In this document: in pieces, positions 1-12,557 of the stretch
How positions within the stretch are numbered: position 1 is the first letter of the stretch
Layout: the number at the start of each line of letters is the position of its first letter
Assembly (NCBI GenBank): GCA_902617515.1
Contig: CACMWX010000009.1
Coordinates: 1-39,727, forward strand
From: an uncultured Alphaproteobacteria bacterium
GTDB taxonomy: Bacteria > Pseudomonadota > Alphaproteobacteria > HIMB59
Direction of reading: 5' to 3'
Length of the DNA stretch: 39,727 nucleotides
The notes under the pieces: model-generated
The model's input: the letters and a program-made list of their open reading frames with translations, nothing else
What the model was told of the DNA's origin: nothing
Databases searched by the model: none
Translations under genes and position numbers: made by a program

Positions 1-2138
1 TAGCAGAAACAGCTGCTGCTCTGACAGTAGAACATCCCGATTACTCATATCTAGCTGGGAGGATTAAAGCTAATGCTCTACATAAAGAAACACCAGGTTT
101 TATTATTGCAACAAAAAATCTTTATGAGGATGGTTTATTGCGCGATGAATATTATGAAAAAGTAAAAGCTAACGCAGAAGAGATTGAAAAAATTATTGAC
201 TACGATCGTGATTACTACTTTGATTATTTTGCATTGACTACTTTGTTCAGAGCTTATCTTTTACAATCAAACAATAAAACAGCAGAAAGACCTCAGGATT
301 TATGGATGAGAGTCGCTTTATGTGTGTCCGGAGATAAATTTGATTTTTATCAGGTCAAGAAAACTTATGACAGCCTATCTCAGGGTTTCTACACACACGC
401 AACTCCCACTCTATTTAATAGTGGTTTGAAGATGCAACAATTGTCGTCCTGTTTTTTAATTGGAATGGAAGATGACTCTATCGAAGGAATTTTTAATACT
501 GTAAAAGACTGCGCTTTAATTTCAAAAACTGCTGGTGGCATTGGCCTTCATGCTCATAACATTAGAGGTGGCGGTAGCCGTATTAAGTCAACCAATGGCA
601 AGTCTAATGGATTGATACCTTTCCTTAAAATTTTTAATGAAACAGCAAGGTCTGTTGATCAGGGTGGAGGTAAAAGAAAGGGCTCTTTTGCTGTCTATTT
701 AGAGCCATGGCATGCGGATATTGAAGCTTTTTTAGAGCTTAGAAAAAATACTGGAGCTGAAGAATTTAGAGCCAGAGACTTATTCTATGCCTTATGGATC
801 CCTGATTTATTTATGGAAAGAGTCGAAGAAGATGCCGATTGGACTCTAATGAGTGAACACGAGTGCCCTGGTTTATCGGATACATATGGCAAGGAGTTTG
901 TTGATCTTTATACAAAATATGAAAATGAAATGCCTGACTTAAAAAGAATAAAGGCAAGAGCTTTAATGTCTAAAATCATCGAAGCCCAAATTGAAACTGG
1001 TCAACCATACATGCTTTACAAAGATGCTGTTAATAATAAGTCTAACCAAAAAAATATTGGTGTTATCAAATCTTCTAATCTCTGTGCAGAGATAGTAGAG
1101 TACTCTGAAAAAGATGAAACTGCTGTTTGTAACCTCGCGTCAATTGCATTACCAAAATTTGTAACTGATGAAAGTAAATTTGATTATCAAAACTTATATC
1201 AAGTTGCAAAACTAGCTACTAAGAATTTAGATCAAGTTATTGATATAAATTTCTATCCTACTAATAAAACTGAAAACTCAAATAGTCGTCACCGTCCTAT
1301 TGGTCTTGGTATACAGGGTTTAGCAGATGTTTATTTTAAAATGAATATCCCTTATGACTCTGTTCAAGCGCAAATAATTAATAAACAAATTTTTGAGACA
1401 ATTTATTTTGGAGCTTTAGAAGCATCAATGGAACTTGCTGCTGATAAGGGGCCTTACTCTACTTTTAAAGGTTCCCCTCTATCTGAAGGGAAATTCCAAT
1501 TTGATCTTTGGGGTGTTAAACCGTCAAGTATGTGGGACTGGAAGGGATTAATGGAGAAAATCCAAAAGCATGGTGTTCGAAACTCTTTGACCACTGCATG
1601 TATGCCTACAGCCTCCACTGGTATTATCCTAGGAAATACTGAAACGTTCCAAGTACAAACTTCAAATATTTATAAAAGACAAACTCTCTCAGGTGAATTT
1701 TTATTAGTAAATCGTCACCTTGTTAAAGAACTTATGAAGAGAAACTTATGGAGCAAAGAATTACGTGATCAAATTATTTTGGAAAATGGTTCTGTACAAA
1801 ATATTGAAGGATTTCCTGGAGACTTAAAAGATGTTTATAAAACTGTTTGGGAAACATCTCAAAAAACAGTTATAGATATGGCAGCTGATAGAGCGCCATT
1901 TATTGACCAAACCCAATCCATGAACTTATGGTTGGCAACACCTACTTTTGGAAAAGTAAACTCCATGCACATGTATGCATGGAAAAAAGGCTTAAAAACA
2001 GGCATGTATTACCTGCGAAGCCGATCAGCAGTAGACGCAGTTAAAGTAACGGTGTCTTCTGAAAAAAAAGCAAAAGAGTCTTATGTCAAAGAGGCGCAAT
2101 CTAATGAACCAGAAGATTGTGTAACATGTAGTGCGTAA
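1..2138 (+). CDS. nrdA: Ribonucleoside-diphosphate reductase alpha subunit, class Ia (5' partial)
   Basis: Large catalytic subunit that reduces ribonucleoside diphosphates to deoxyribonucleotides with NrdB. The reading frame is open from base 3 to the left edge (HPDYSYLAGRI reads through before any start), so the gene is cut by the window and lacks most of its N-terminal ATP-cone; about 711 residues remain. Seen: QLSSCFLIG with the first redox cysteine, SNLCAEI with the thiyl-radical cysteine and the catalytic Asn and Glu, VCNLASI with the partner cysteine, the MPTAST phosphate loop, the radical-transfer pair in GMYYLRSR, and the C-terminal shuttle CVTC. Long stretches match the eukaryote-like R1 type. 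The loop after MPTAST reads GNTETFQVQ where relatives usually have an E-P pair, a small deviation. It is followed 33 bases later by nrdB. Confidence 0.97.
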   Translation, partial: AETAAALTVEHPDYSYLAGRIKANALHKETPGFIIATKNLYEDGLLRDEYYEKVKANAEEIEKIIDYDRDYYFDYFALTTLFRAYLLQSNNKTAERPQDLWMRVALCVSGDKFDFYQVKKTYDSLSQGFYTHATPTLFNSGLKMQQLSSCFLIGMEDDSIEGIFNTVKDCALISKTAGGIGLHAHNIRGGGSRIKSTNGKSNGLIPFLKIFNETARSVDQGGGKRKGSFAVYLEPWHADIEAFLELRKNTGAEEFRARDLFYALWIPDLFMERVEEDADWTLMSEHECPGLSDTYGKEFVDLYTKYENEMPDLKRIKARALMSKIIEAQIETGQPYMLYKDAVNNKSNQKNIGVIKSSNLCAEIVEYSEKDETAVCNLASIALPKFVTDESKFDYQNLYQVAKLATKNLDQVIDINFYPTNKTENSNSRHRPIGLGIQGLADVYFKMNIPYDSVQAQIINKQIFETIYFGALEASMELAADKGPYSTFKGSPLSEGKFQFDLWGVKPSSMWDWKGLMEKIQKHGVRNSLTTACMPTASTGIILGNTETFQVQTSNIYKRQTLSGEFLLVNRHLVKELMKRNLWSKELRDQIILENGSVQNIEGFPGDLKDVYKTVWETSQKTVIDMAADRAPFIDQTQSMNLWLATPTFGKVNSMHMYAWKKGLKTGMYYLRSRSAVDAVKVTVSSEKKAKESYVKEAQSNEPEDCVTCSA

Positions 2139-2171
2139 GATATTCAATCAATTTAATTTAAGGAGCAAGTC

Positions 2172-3161
2172 ATGATATCTAAAGGATGTAAATCAATTTT
2201 TCCTATTCAACACCAAGAAATTTTCGATCGTTACAAGCAACACGTTCAAGCATTTTGGACACCTGAGGAGGTGTCTCTTCAAGATGATTTAAGAGATCTA
2301 AAAACTCTAGGAGAAGGAGAAATACATTTTATCAAACATGTGCTTGCATTTTTTGCAAATTCAGAGGCAATGATAAATGAAAATCTAGCATCCAGATTTT
2401 ATAATGAGATTTTAATTCCTGAGTCTCGATTGTTTATCACCATGCAAATGCTAAATGAGTCTATTCACGCAGAAATGTATGGTTTACAAATTGAAGCTTA
2501 TGTAGAGGACCCTTCAGAAAAAGATAAGCTATTTTCTGCTATTCAAAACGTTCCTTGTATTAATAAAAAAGCACAGTGGGTTTCAAAATGGCTAAATGGA
2601 AATCAAAATTTATTAACACGCTTAATTGCCTTTGGTTTAGTTGAAGGATTATTTTTTGCTGGATCCTTTTGTGCCATATATTACTTTAGAAAAAGAGGTT
2701 TGCTTCCAGGCTTAGCCTTATCAAATGACTGGATAGCCAGAGATGAGGGAATGCACTTCAGTTTCTCAGCTTTGATGTTTAAAACATTAAGTGAAAAGTT
2801 TAATAAAGGAACCTTGTCAGATGAAGATATTAAATCAATGGATTTAATACCTGGCCCTGTTGCACAGTCTGAGTTCGAAGAAATAGTCAGAGAAGCAGTA
2901 GAGTTTGAAAAAGAATTTGTTACTGACGCACTTCCTGTTGATCTCATTGGTATGAACAAGGAAATGATGTGTATGTATATTGAAGCTGTTTCAGATCGAA
3001 TTGCTGATCTTTTTGGATTTGAAAGGGTATTTAATACCGAAAACCCATTTGATTTCATGAGAGCTCTTGATGTTCAAAACGTGACTAATTTCTTCGAAAA
3101 AAGGGTGTCTGAATACCAGCGTCCAACAGATCGTTCTTTGTCTTTTGACGAGTCTTTCTAA
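2172..3161 (+). CDS. nrdB: Ribonucleoside-diphosphate reductase beta subunit, class Ia
   Basis: Small subunit holding the diiron-tyrosyl radical cofactor of class Ia ribonucleotide reductase. Visible ligands and radical site: FWTPEEV followed by the first Asp, then NESIHAEMY (Glu, His and the radical Tyr), LVEGLFFAG (Glu) and ARDEGMH (Glu, His). The tyrosine is present, so this is not a radical-free variant. The C-terminus ends in an acidic aromatic tail (SFDESF) of the sort that docks on NrdA. At 329 residues and with ENPFDFM and TNFFEKRV blocks it resembles eukaryotic/viral R2 more than the E. coli NrdB. The ATG is preceded by AAGGAGC about 5 bases upstream. The next gene starts directly after its stop. 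Confidence 0.97.
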   Translation: MISKGCKSIFPIQHQEIFDRYKQHVQAFWTPEEVSLQDDLRDLKTLGEGEIHFIKHVLAFFANSEAMINENLASRFYNEILIPESRLFITMQMLNESIHAEMYGLQIEAYVEDPSEKDKLFSAIQNVPCINKKAQWVSKWLNGNQNLLTRLIAFGLVEGLFFAGSFCAIYYFRKRGLLPGLALSNDWIARDEGMHFSFSALMFKTLSEKFNKGTLSDEDIKSMDLIPGPVAQSEFEEIVREAVEFEKEFVTDALPVDLIGMNKEMMCMYIEAVSDRIADLFGFERVFNTENPFDFMRALDVQNVTNFFEKRVSEYQRPTDRSLSFDESF

Positions 3162-3401
3162 GTGGAAGTCAAAATTTATAGTAAAGACAACTGTATTTTT
3201 TGCACTAAAGCCAAGGCAGTTTTATCCTCACATAACCCCCAAGTATTAATGCTTGATGAGGATTACAGCCGAGATCAGTTTTTTGAAATATTTCCAACTG
3301 CCAAAACATTTCCCCAAATCATAATCAACGGTGAGAAAATTGGTGGTTACCATGAGCTAGAACGTTGGATGGCATTTAATAAACCTGACGATGATTTTTA
3401 G
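3162..3401 (+). CDS. Glutaredoxin, probable reductant of NrdAB
   Basis: Small dithiol glutaredoxin of 79 residues. The N-terminus YSKDNCIFC carries the CxxC redox site at residues 11-14; TFPQIIINGEKIGGYHEL holds the cis-proline (TFPQ) and the GG that bind glutathione. The GTG start directly abuts the nrdB TAA stop, so translation is probably coupled. Its position as third gene of nrdA-nrdB suggests it re-reduces the C-terminal CVTC of NrdA; this role is inferred from context. It ends 6 bases from the stop of convergent polA. Confidence 0.93.
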   Translation: MEVKIYSKDNCIFCTKAKAVLSSHNPQVLMLDEDYSRDQFFEIFPTAKTFPQIIINGEKIGGYHELERWMAFNKPDDDF

Positions 3402-3407
3402 TTTTAA

Positions 3408-6086
3408 CTAGTGAGCTAATCCCCAGTTCAAGCCACCACCGAAGTCGACTTTTATAGGAGTTTTGAAAGATTTGTATTTTTGATGTGATGTTTCCATCAA
3501 CTTAGTTATTTGTGGAATAATATCTTTTTCTTTTTTATGAATTTCAAATAAAAGCTCATCATGGACTTGTGATGTCATTTTAGATTTACATTTATTTTTC
3601 TCTAAATAGCTATGAATATCCAACATTGCAATTTTAATTAACTCAGATGCTGTGCCTTGAATAGGTGCATTGATAGCTTGTCTTTCTGCAAAAGATCGGA
3701 GCATAAAATTTTTAGCATTGATGTCTTTAATGTGAGACTTTCTTCCAAAAAGGTTTTCAACGTAGCCTAGTTTTTTTGCTTTATCGGTAGTTGCTTTCAT
3801 AAAATCACTAATGTTTGGAAATTTTTGAAAATAGTTATCTATGAAAAGCTTTGCTTCAGCATTGCTAACACCTAACTGTTTAGCTAAACCATATTGGCTA
3901 ATTCCATAGATTATTCCAAAATTAATAATCTTGGCCATTCTTCGATCATTAGCATTAATTGTTTTTTTGTTAAAAACTAATTGGCCTGTACTTTGATGAA
4001 TATCTTGATCCCCTTGGAAAGCTTTTAATAAATTAGGGTCTTCGCACGCTTCACAAAGCACACGAAGCTCGATTTGGGAGTAATCGAAGCTATATAACTC
4101 ATGATCTTTTTCTGCAATAAATGCTGTTCTAATTTTCTTTCCGATCTCAGTTCTGATAGGGATATTTTGTAAATTAGGTTCAGATGAACTTAATCTACCC
4201 GTAATAGTAGCTGCAATATTAAATGTGCTGTGAACTCGATCATTATTATCAGCATGTTCAGCTAAAGAAGATGTATAGGTCGAAACGAGCTTGGAGTATT
4301 GACGCCATTGCAGAATATGCGAGGCAATCTCTACTCCCTCAGTTTCTAATTGTTCTAAGACTTTGACATTAGTTTGAAAATCTCCTGCTTTTGTTTTTTT
4401 TGTTACCTTCACATCAAGTTTCTTGAAGATTTCAGTAAGTTGCTTTGGCGAACCAATATTAAACTCCTCACCTGCGATTTTGAAAATTTTCTGTTCAATT
4501 TTTTCAATTTCTTTATTTAGATCTTTTTCCAGTTTTGTTAAAAATTTAAGATCAATCTTACAACCATTGTTTTCAACCTGTTGAAGGACTAAGCTTAATT
4601 TTTTATCGATATCAAAATATATATAACTATCGGGGGCATCTAATATTTGATCGTGTAATGTCTCATATAATTTATAAGTGGCATAAGCATCATGAGCAGC
4701 ATAATTTGTTGCAGACTGTAAAGGCACTTCAGAAAAATCTTTATAATTTCTTTTAGACTCATTTTTTATGACATCTTTAAATTTTTCTTTTTCTTCTCCA
4801 AAATAATAATAATACAAATCCTCAAGATTGTGTTTTGTTAAACCGTTATTGACAAAAAAAGACATTAACAAAGTATCTTGAAAAGAAATAGTATTTACGT
4901 TGAAGCGTTTTAAAATCACACTATCGTATTTAGCATTATGAAAAATCTTTAAAATTGAAGGGTCTTCACATAATAAATTAAGCTCTTTTAGTATTTTTTT
5001 TTGATCTGTCTCAGATATTTCATTTTCAGGTGATTTAAAAGGTAGGTAATAAGCTTGTTGTGCATTAGATAGTGAAATACCAATGATATTTGCTTCATTG
5101 ACGTCTAAACTGTCTGTTTCTAAATCTATCGCTATGGTTTTTTCAGATTGAAGAGACTTTAGATATTCGATTATATCTTTTGTCTTAATAAGTGATTTAA
5201 ATTCTAGGTTTTTTTTGGCCGCATGTGGTTTTGTTTCATGAGCGCTGTTTCTGATTAATGATTTAAATTCATATTTTTTGAAAAAGTCATTAAGTTTTTG
5301 TGAGTCGTCAAAATCCTTTAACTTTTCGATTGCAATAGGTAGTTCAAGATCATTTTTAAGAATTACTAATTGATGGCTTATTTTTGCTTTTTCCTCATGA
5401 TCATTAATAAGATTTTTAATTCTTTCATTTGATATTTTTTCTTTATTTGCCAAAAGGCCTTCAAAAGAGCCAAATTCATTAATTAATTTAGAGGCTGTTT
5501 TTGGTCCAATGCCAGGGACACCAGGAATATTATCAACACTATCACCAATTAGAGCTTGTACATCTGTAATCCTCTCAGGGCCAACACCAAATTTTTCCAT
5601 TACCTTTGTTTCATCAATTTCAATATTTTTCATTGGATCCATGATGCGATTATTAGCTGATAACAATTGAAAAAGGTCTTTGTCTGAACTAAATACTGTT
5701 GTGGGTATCTTATTGTCTTCACCATATTTAACGTAACTTGCTATAACATCATCGGCTTCAAAGTCTTTTTTTTCAATAACATCTAAACCAAACGCATCAA
5801 TGGCTTCACGAATAATACTAAATTGAGGAATCAAATCTTCTGGTGCCTCACCACGATTTGCTTTGTATTCAGGAAATAAAGTATTTCGAAAAGTATTCCT
5901 TCCTGCATCAAGAATGATTAGTATTTTGTCATTTGGATGCTCTTCAATAAGTCTAAGCATCATATTGCAAAACCCATAAACTGCATTTGTGGGGATGCCC
6001 TTAGAATTATTCATTGGGGGTAAGGCGTAATAAGCTCGGAAAATATATCCTGAACCATCAACAAGTATTAGTCTTGTCTTAGACAT
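3408..6086 (-). CDS. polA: DNA polymerase I with both exonucleases
   Basis: Replicative repair polymerase for Okazaki fragment maturation and gap filling. All three domains are present in 892 residues. The 5'-3' exonuclease/flap domain covers about 1-285 (LILVDGSGYIFRAYYAL, DKDLFQL, GDSVDNIPGVPGIGPKTA). The 3'-5' proofreading domain has the full acidic set: D321 and E323 (AIDLETDS), D388 (HNAKYD), Y462/D466 (YAAHD). The polymerase domain has DYSQIELR, the O-helix RRMAKIINFGIIYG (Phe at the sugar-discriminating position) and QVHDELLFEI. ATG start, 32 bases after regA on the same strand. It converges on the glutaredoxin gene with a 6-base gap and no clear terminator. Confidence 0.98.
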   Translation of the reverse strand: MSKTRLILVDGSGYIFRAYYALPPMNNSKGIPTNAVYGFCNMMLRLIEEHPNDKILIILDAGRNTFRNTLFPEYKANRGEAPEDLIPQFSIIREAIDAFGLDVIEKKDFEADDVIASYVKYGEDNKIPTTVFSSDKDLFQLLSANNRIMDPMKNIEIDETKVMEKFGVGPERITDVQALIGDSVDNIPGVPGIGPKTASKLINEFGSFEGLLANKEKISNERIKNLINDHEEKAKISHQLVILKNDLELPIAIEKLKDFDDSQKLNDFFKKYEFKSLIRNSAHETKPHAAKKNLEFKSLIKTKDIIEYLKSLQSEKTIAIDLETDSLDVNEANIIGISLSNAQQAYYLPFKSPENEISETDQKKILKELNLLCEDPSILKIFHNAKYDSVILKRFNVNTISFQDTLLMSFFVNNGLTKHNLEDLYYYYFGEEKEKFKDVIKNESKRNYKDFSEVPLQSATNYAAHDAYATYKLYETLHDQILDAPDSYIYFDIDKKLSLVLQQVENNGCKIDLKFLTKLEKDLNKEIEKIEQKIFKIAGEEFNIGSPKQLTEIFKKLDVKVTKKTKAGDFQTNVKVLEQLETEGVEIASHILQWRQYSKLVSTYTSSLAEHADNNDRVHSTFNIAATITGRLSSSEPNLQNIPIRTEIGKKIRTAFIAEKDHELYSFDYSQIELRVLCEACEDPNLLKAFQGDQDIHQSTGQLVFNKKTINANDRRMAKIINFGIIYGISQYGLAKQLGVSNAEAKLFIDNYFQKFPNISDFMKATTDKAKKLGYVENLFGRKSHIKDINAKNFMLRSFAERQAINAPIQGTASELIKIAMLDIHSYLEKNKCKSKMTSQVHDELLFEIHKKEKDIIPQITKLMETSHQKYKSFKTPIKVDFGGGLNWGLAH

Positions 6087-6118
6087 TTATGCAGAATAAC
6101 AAAGATTGTAGTGAGTTA

Positions 6119-6679
6119 CTATTCTTTAGGAGCGTGCTTATTCAAAATTCTTTGAAGAGTTCTTCTGTGCATTTTTAATCTTCTAGCAGTTTCAGAAACA
6201 TTACGGTTACACTGTGTGAAAACTCTTTGAATATGTTCCCATCTTATTCTATCAGCAGACATTGGGTTCTCAGGTGGTGGGGGCAAGGAGGTAGCGGTAG
6301 CAGACATTAATGATTTTTCGATATCATCTATGTTTGCAGGTTTGGTTAAGTAATCATCAGCACCCAATTTAACGGAGGATACAGCTGTAGCTATGTTGCC
6401 GTAACTTGTTAACATTACTGTTCTACATTCTGGATTTTGCTCCTTGATCACCTTAATAACATCGAGTCCTGAACCATCTCCTAAACGTAGGTCAACTATT
6501 GCATAATTAAAATTATTTCCAGCTAAAACATCTAAAGCCTCTTTTTTCGAAGCTGCTGCTGTTACTGTGAAATCTTTACGTTGAAATGAGGTGGTTAAAC
6601 GCTCACGAAAGGGTTTATCATCTTCAATGATAAAAAGTGTTTTATCTTTGACTAATGTATTTTGCTCTAAATCCGCCAT
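6119..6679 (-). CDS. regA: Redox response regulator RegA/PrrA/ActR
   Basis: Response regulator of the RegB/RegA redox two-component system, which controls respiration and carbon or energy genes in alphaproteobacteria. Receiver domain at about 14-130: acidic pocket IIEDDKPF, phospho-acceptor D63 (AIVDLRLGDGSGLD), Thr/Ser switch (MLTSYG) and Lys (DYLTKPA). It is followed by the family's polyproline hinge (LPPPPENPMSADRIRWEHIQ) and a Fis-type helix-turn-helix at the C-terminus (NVSETARRLKMHRRTLQRIL). Length of 186 is standard for RegA. The ATG lies inside the regB 3' end (13-base overlap), so the two are co-translated. Confidence 0.96.
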   Translation of the reverse strand: MADLEQNTLVKDKTLFIIEDDKPFRERLTTSFQRKDFTVTAAASKKEALDVLAGNNFNYAIVDLRLGDGSGLDVIKVIKEQNPECRTVMLTSYGNIATAVSSVKLGADDYLTKPANIDDIEKSLMSATATSLPPPPENPMSADRIRWEHIQRVFTQCNRNVSETARRLKMHRRTLQRILNKHAPKE

Positions 6680-7911
6680 GTTAAAATTACTTCCGCTCCA
6701 TCATTACTTTGTACTAATATTTCACCATTTAGATTTTCAATCATTTGTTTTGTTATGAATAGGCCTAGGCCCATATTTACCCCTTTTTCAGATCTGCTAG
6801 AATAGAATGGTTTTCCAAAATTAGCTATAAACTTCCTATCAAAACCGGGACCATCATCTCTGATTTTAATTGAATAAGAATTTTTCGATGTCTCTGAGAT
6901 TACTAATATTTGTCTATAAGCGAAGCTTATGGCATTTTTTATAATATTATTCATCGCTATATTCAGTTCGGGTGTGATTTTAATGTTGATATTTTTAGAA
7001 TTTTCATCAGATCTATAATCTAGTTTTACAGCTCGATAGTTATTTGAAAATTGATCACATAAAGATTGCACATATGCATCAAGTGACATATTTGTAATTT
7101 CAGAGGAAAGTTCTTTTGACTCTGGATTTGTTGAGAGCTCTTTTAGTATTTCCTTACACCTGTCTAACTCTAATAATAAAGTTTTGATATCTTTCCCATA
7201 ATCATCTTTTAATTTTTGATCTTTTTTTAAATCATCTACAATTAAATTTATGGTATTCAGTGGTGTGCCTAATTCATGAACAGCTGCAGCTGCTAAACCT
7301 CCAACTTTTAAAAGCTCTTTTTCATTTTGAAGTTGCTTACTAGCTAGCTCATATGCCTTTTGGGTACTTTTGTAATTTAAGGAAAAGTAATAAAGATAAA
7401 AAACTAAAAAAATACTACTTATAAATAAAGAAATCATAATGGCTAAGCTGTATGTAAAATTAATATTAGGATGCACAGACAAAGGAAGATTAATATAAAA
7501 ATTAAATATCAAAGCAAAACAGACTAACGCTAAACTTAAGATAATTATTATTCTTTCTATAGTAAGATATGATGCTGCAATAGCAATAGGAGCTAAGATA
7601 ATAAATATAAAAGGATTAGTGTGTCCGCCGTTTAAAGCAATCAAACTTGAAATTTGAACAATATCAAAACATAAAAATAAGAAGACTTGTTTTTCAGAAA
7701 TAATTTTATCTCCTTTATTTAAATAAAATCCTAATAGAATACTAGCCATTAAGATAAAAGCTATTATCCAAGAGCTCATTGCTACTGTCTTAGAAATTTC
7801 GAAAAAATACTGTGTAATAAATAAAGTAGCGGCCTGGCCTCCAAAAGCAATTGCACGTATAATTAAAAAATCTGAAGAATTAACAAAAAGAAAGTTTTTT
7901 TGATTATTCAA
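6667..7911 (-). CDS. regB: Redox sensor histidine kinase RegB/PrrB
   Basis: Membrane-bound sensor kinase that phosphorylates RegA. The N-terminal part (about 15-180) is built of about six hydrophobic segments and contains GGHTNPF at 95-101, matching the GGxxNPF ubiquinone-binding heptapeptide of RegB. The H-box AAAVHELGTPLNTI places the phospho-histidine at H212; a cysteine at C252 (LDRCKEIL) sits 40 residues later, the same spacing as H225 and C265 in Rhodobacter capsulatus RegB, so the redox-active cysteine is retained. The ATPase domain has NNIIKNAI, DDGPGFD and GLGLFI. It uses a TTG start fused directly to the gyrB TAG stop. Confidence 0.96.
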   Translation of the reverse strand: MNNQKNFLFVNSSDFLIIRAIAFGGQAATLFITQYFFEISKTVAMSSWIIAFILMASILLGFYLNKGDKIISEKQVFLFLCFDIVQISSLIALNGGHTNPFIFIILAPIAIAASYLTIERIIIILSLALVCFALIFNFYINLPLSVHPNINFTYSLAIMISLFISSIFLVFYLYYFSLNYKSTQKAYELASKQLQNEKELLKVGGLAAAAVHELGTPLNTINLIVDDLKKDQKLKDDYGKDIKTLLLELDRCKEILKELSTNPESKELSSEITNMSLDAYVQSLCDQFSNNYRAVKLDYRSDENSKNINIKITPELNIAMNNIIKNAISFAYRQILVISETSKNSYSIKIRDDGPGFDRKFIANFGKPFYSSRSEKGVNMGLGLFITKQMIENLNGEILVQSNDGAEVILTWRI

Positions 7912-11447
<3,536 letters not shown>

Positions 11448-12557
11448 TTAAACTCTCATAGGCATTAAAATAAATAAACTTGTTGTGTCTTTGGGATCCT
11501 TTACTATAACTGGTGACGATTGATTTAGTAGCTCTAAAATCAAAGTATCTCCTTCAACAACATCTTGTAAATCCAATATATATTTTGAGTTAAAAAGTAT
11601 TTCAAGACCATCTGCAGCATAATTTGCTGCAACCTCTTCATCACCTTTGTTGCTGTCAGTGCTTGTAGCCATTATCTTAATACTATTATTTTCAAATTGT
11701 AACTTAACTGTTGGTGTTTTATCTTGATTAACAGTTGAAACCCTATCAATTGCATTAAAAAAAGGCTCTGCCTCAACTTGTAATAATTTATCATTTGATA
11801 CAGGTATAACTTTTTCATAATCCGGAAATGTTCCATCAATTAGTTTGCTTATTATTATGAAATTATCTGCTTCTAAACTCACTTGGGTATCAGTACATAT
11901 TATTTTTACCTTACCCTCAAAATCACCTAAAATTCGGTCTAATTGAAGTATAAGTTTTCTTGGGAGTATAATTCCAGATATATTTATGACATTTGATAAA
12001 TCTAGCTCTGTCTTAGCAAGTCTGTGGCCGTCAGTAGCAACACACCTTAAAGTTGACTTTGGTCCGTTCGTAACAGTATGAAAGTATATACCGTTGAGGT
12101 AGTATCTCGTCTCTTCTGCAGATATTGCAAATTTAGTTTTGTTAAAAAGTCTTTTAATTTGAGAGACTGTTAATTCAAATGAGTTTGTTGAGTCTAATGG
12201 AACAAATTTTGGGAATTCATCAGCAGTTAATGCATTTAATTCAAAAACGGAATTATCGGAGTTTATTATTAATCTGTTCCCCTCTAGTTTACATTTTATA
12301 ATAGAGTTTTTTTTTGTCTTACGAATTATATCAGTTAAAATTCTCGAATTTACAGTTGCTTCACCATTTTTTGAAGAGTCGGTTGATACAAATTCTCTAA
12401 TTGAAATATCCATATCTGTGGATCTTATTTCTATTTGGTTATTATCACATTTTATATAAATGTTGGAGAGGATTGGAATTGTAGATCTACTATCAACAAT
12501 TGAGCTGACGTGTGTTAATACTCTTAATAAAGCTTCACGGCTTACTCTGAAATCCAT
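11448..12557 (-). CDS. dnaN: DNA polymerase III beta sliding clamp
   Basis: Ring-shaped processivity clamp for the replicative polymerase. At 369 residues it has the three repeated clamp domains; visible landmarks are the N-terminal VSREALLRVLTHVSSIV, NGIYFH, ATDGHRLA in the second domain and the C-terminal hydrophobic tail ILMPMRV. Its ATG begins right after the dnaA stop codon. It is the second gene of the dnaA-dnaN-recF-gyrB order. Confidence 0.98.
   Translation of the reverse strand: MDFRVSREALLRVLTHVSSIVDSRSTIPILSNIYIKCDNNQIEIRSTDMDISIREFVSTDSSKNGEATVNSRILTDIIRKTKKNSIIKCKLEGNRLIINSDNSVFELNALTADEFPKFVPLDSTNSFELTVSQIKRLFNKTKFAISAEETRYYLNGIYFHTVTNGPKSTLRCVATDGHRLAKTELDLSNVINISGIILPRKLILQLDRILGDFEGKVKIICTDTQVSLEADNFIIISKLIDGTFPDYEKVIPVSNDKLLQVEAEPFFNAIDRVSTVNQDKTPTVKLQFENNSIKIMATSTDSNKGDEEVAANYAADGLEILFNSKYILDLQDVVEGDTLILELLNQSSPVIVKDPKDTTSLFILMPMRV

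Noticed and set aside
3396-3411. Terminator between glutaredoxin and polA genes
   Set aside because: Only a five-base A/T-rich inverted repeat with a two-base loop covering both stop codons; too weak to call.
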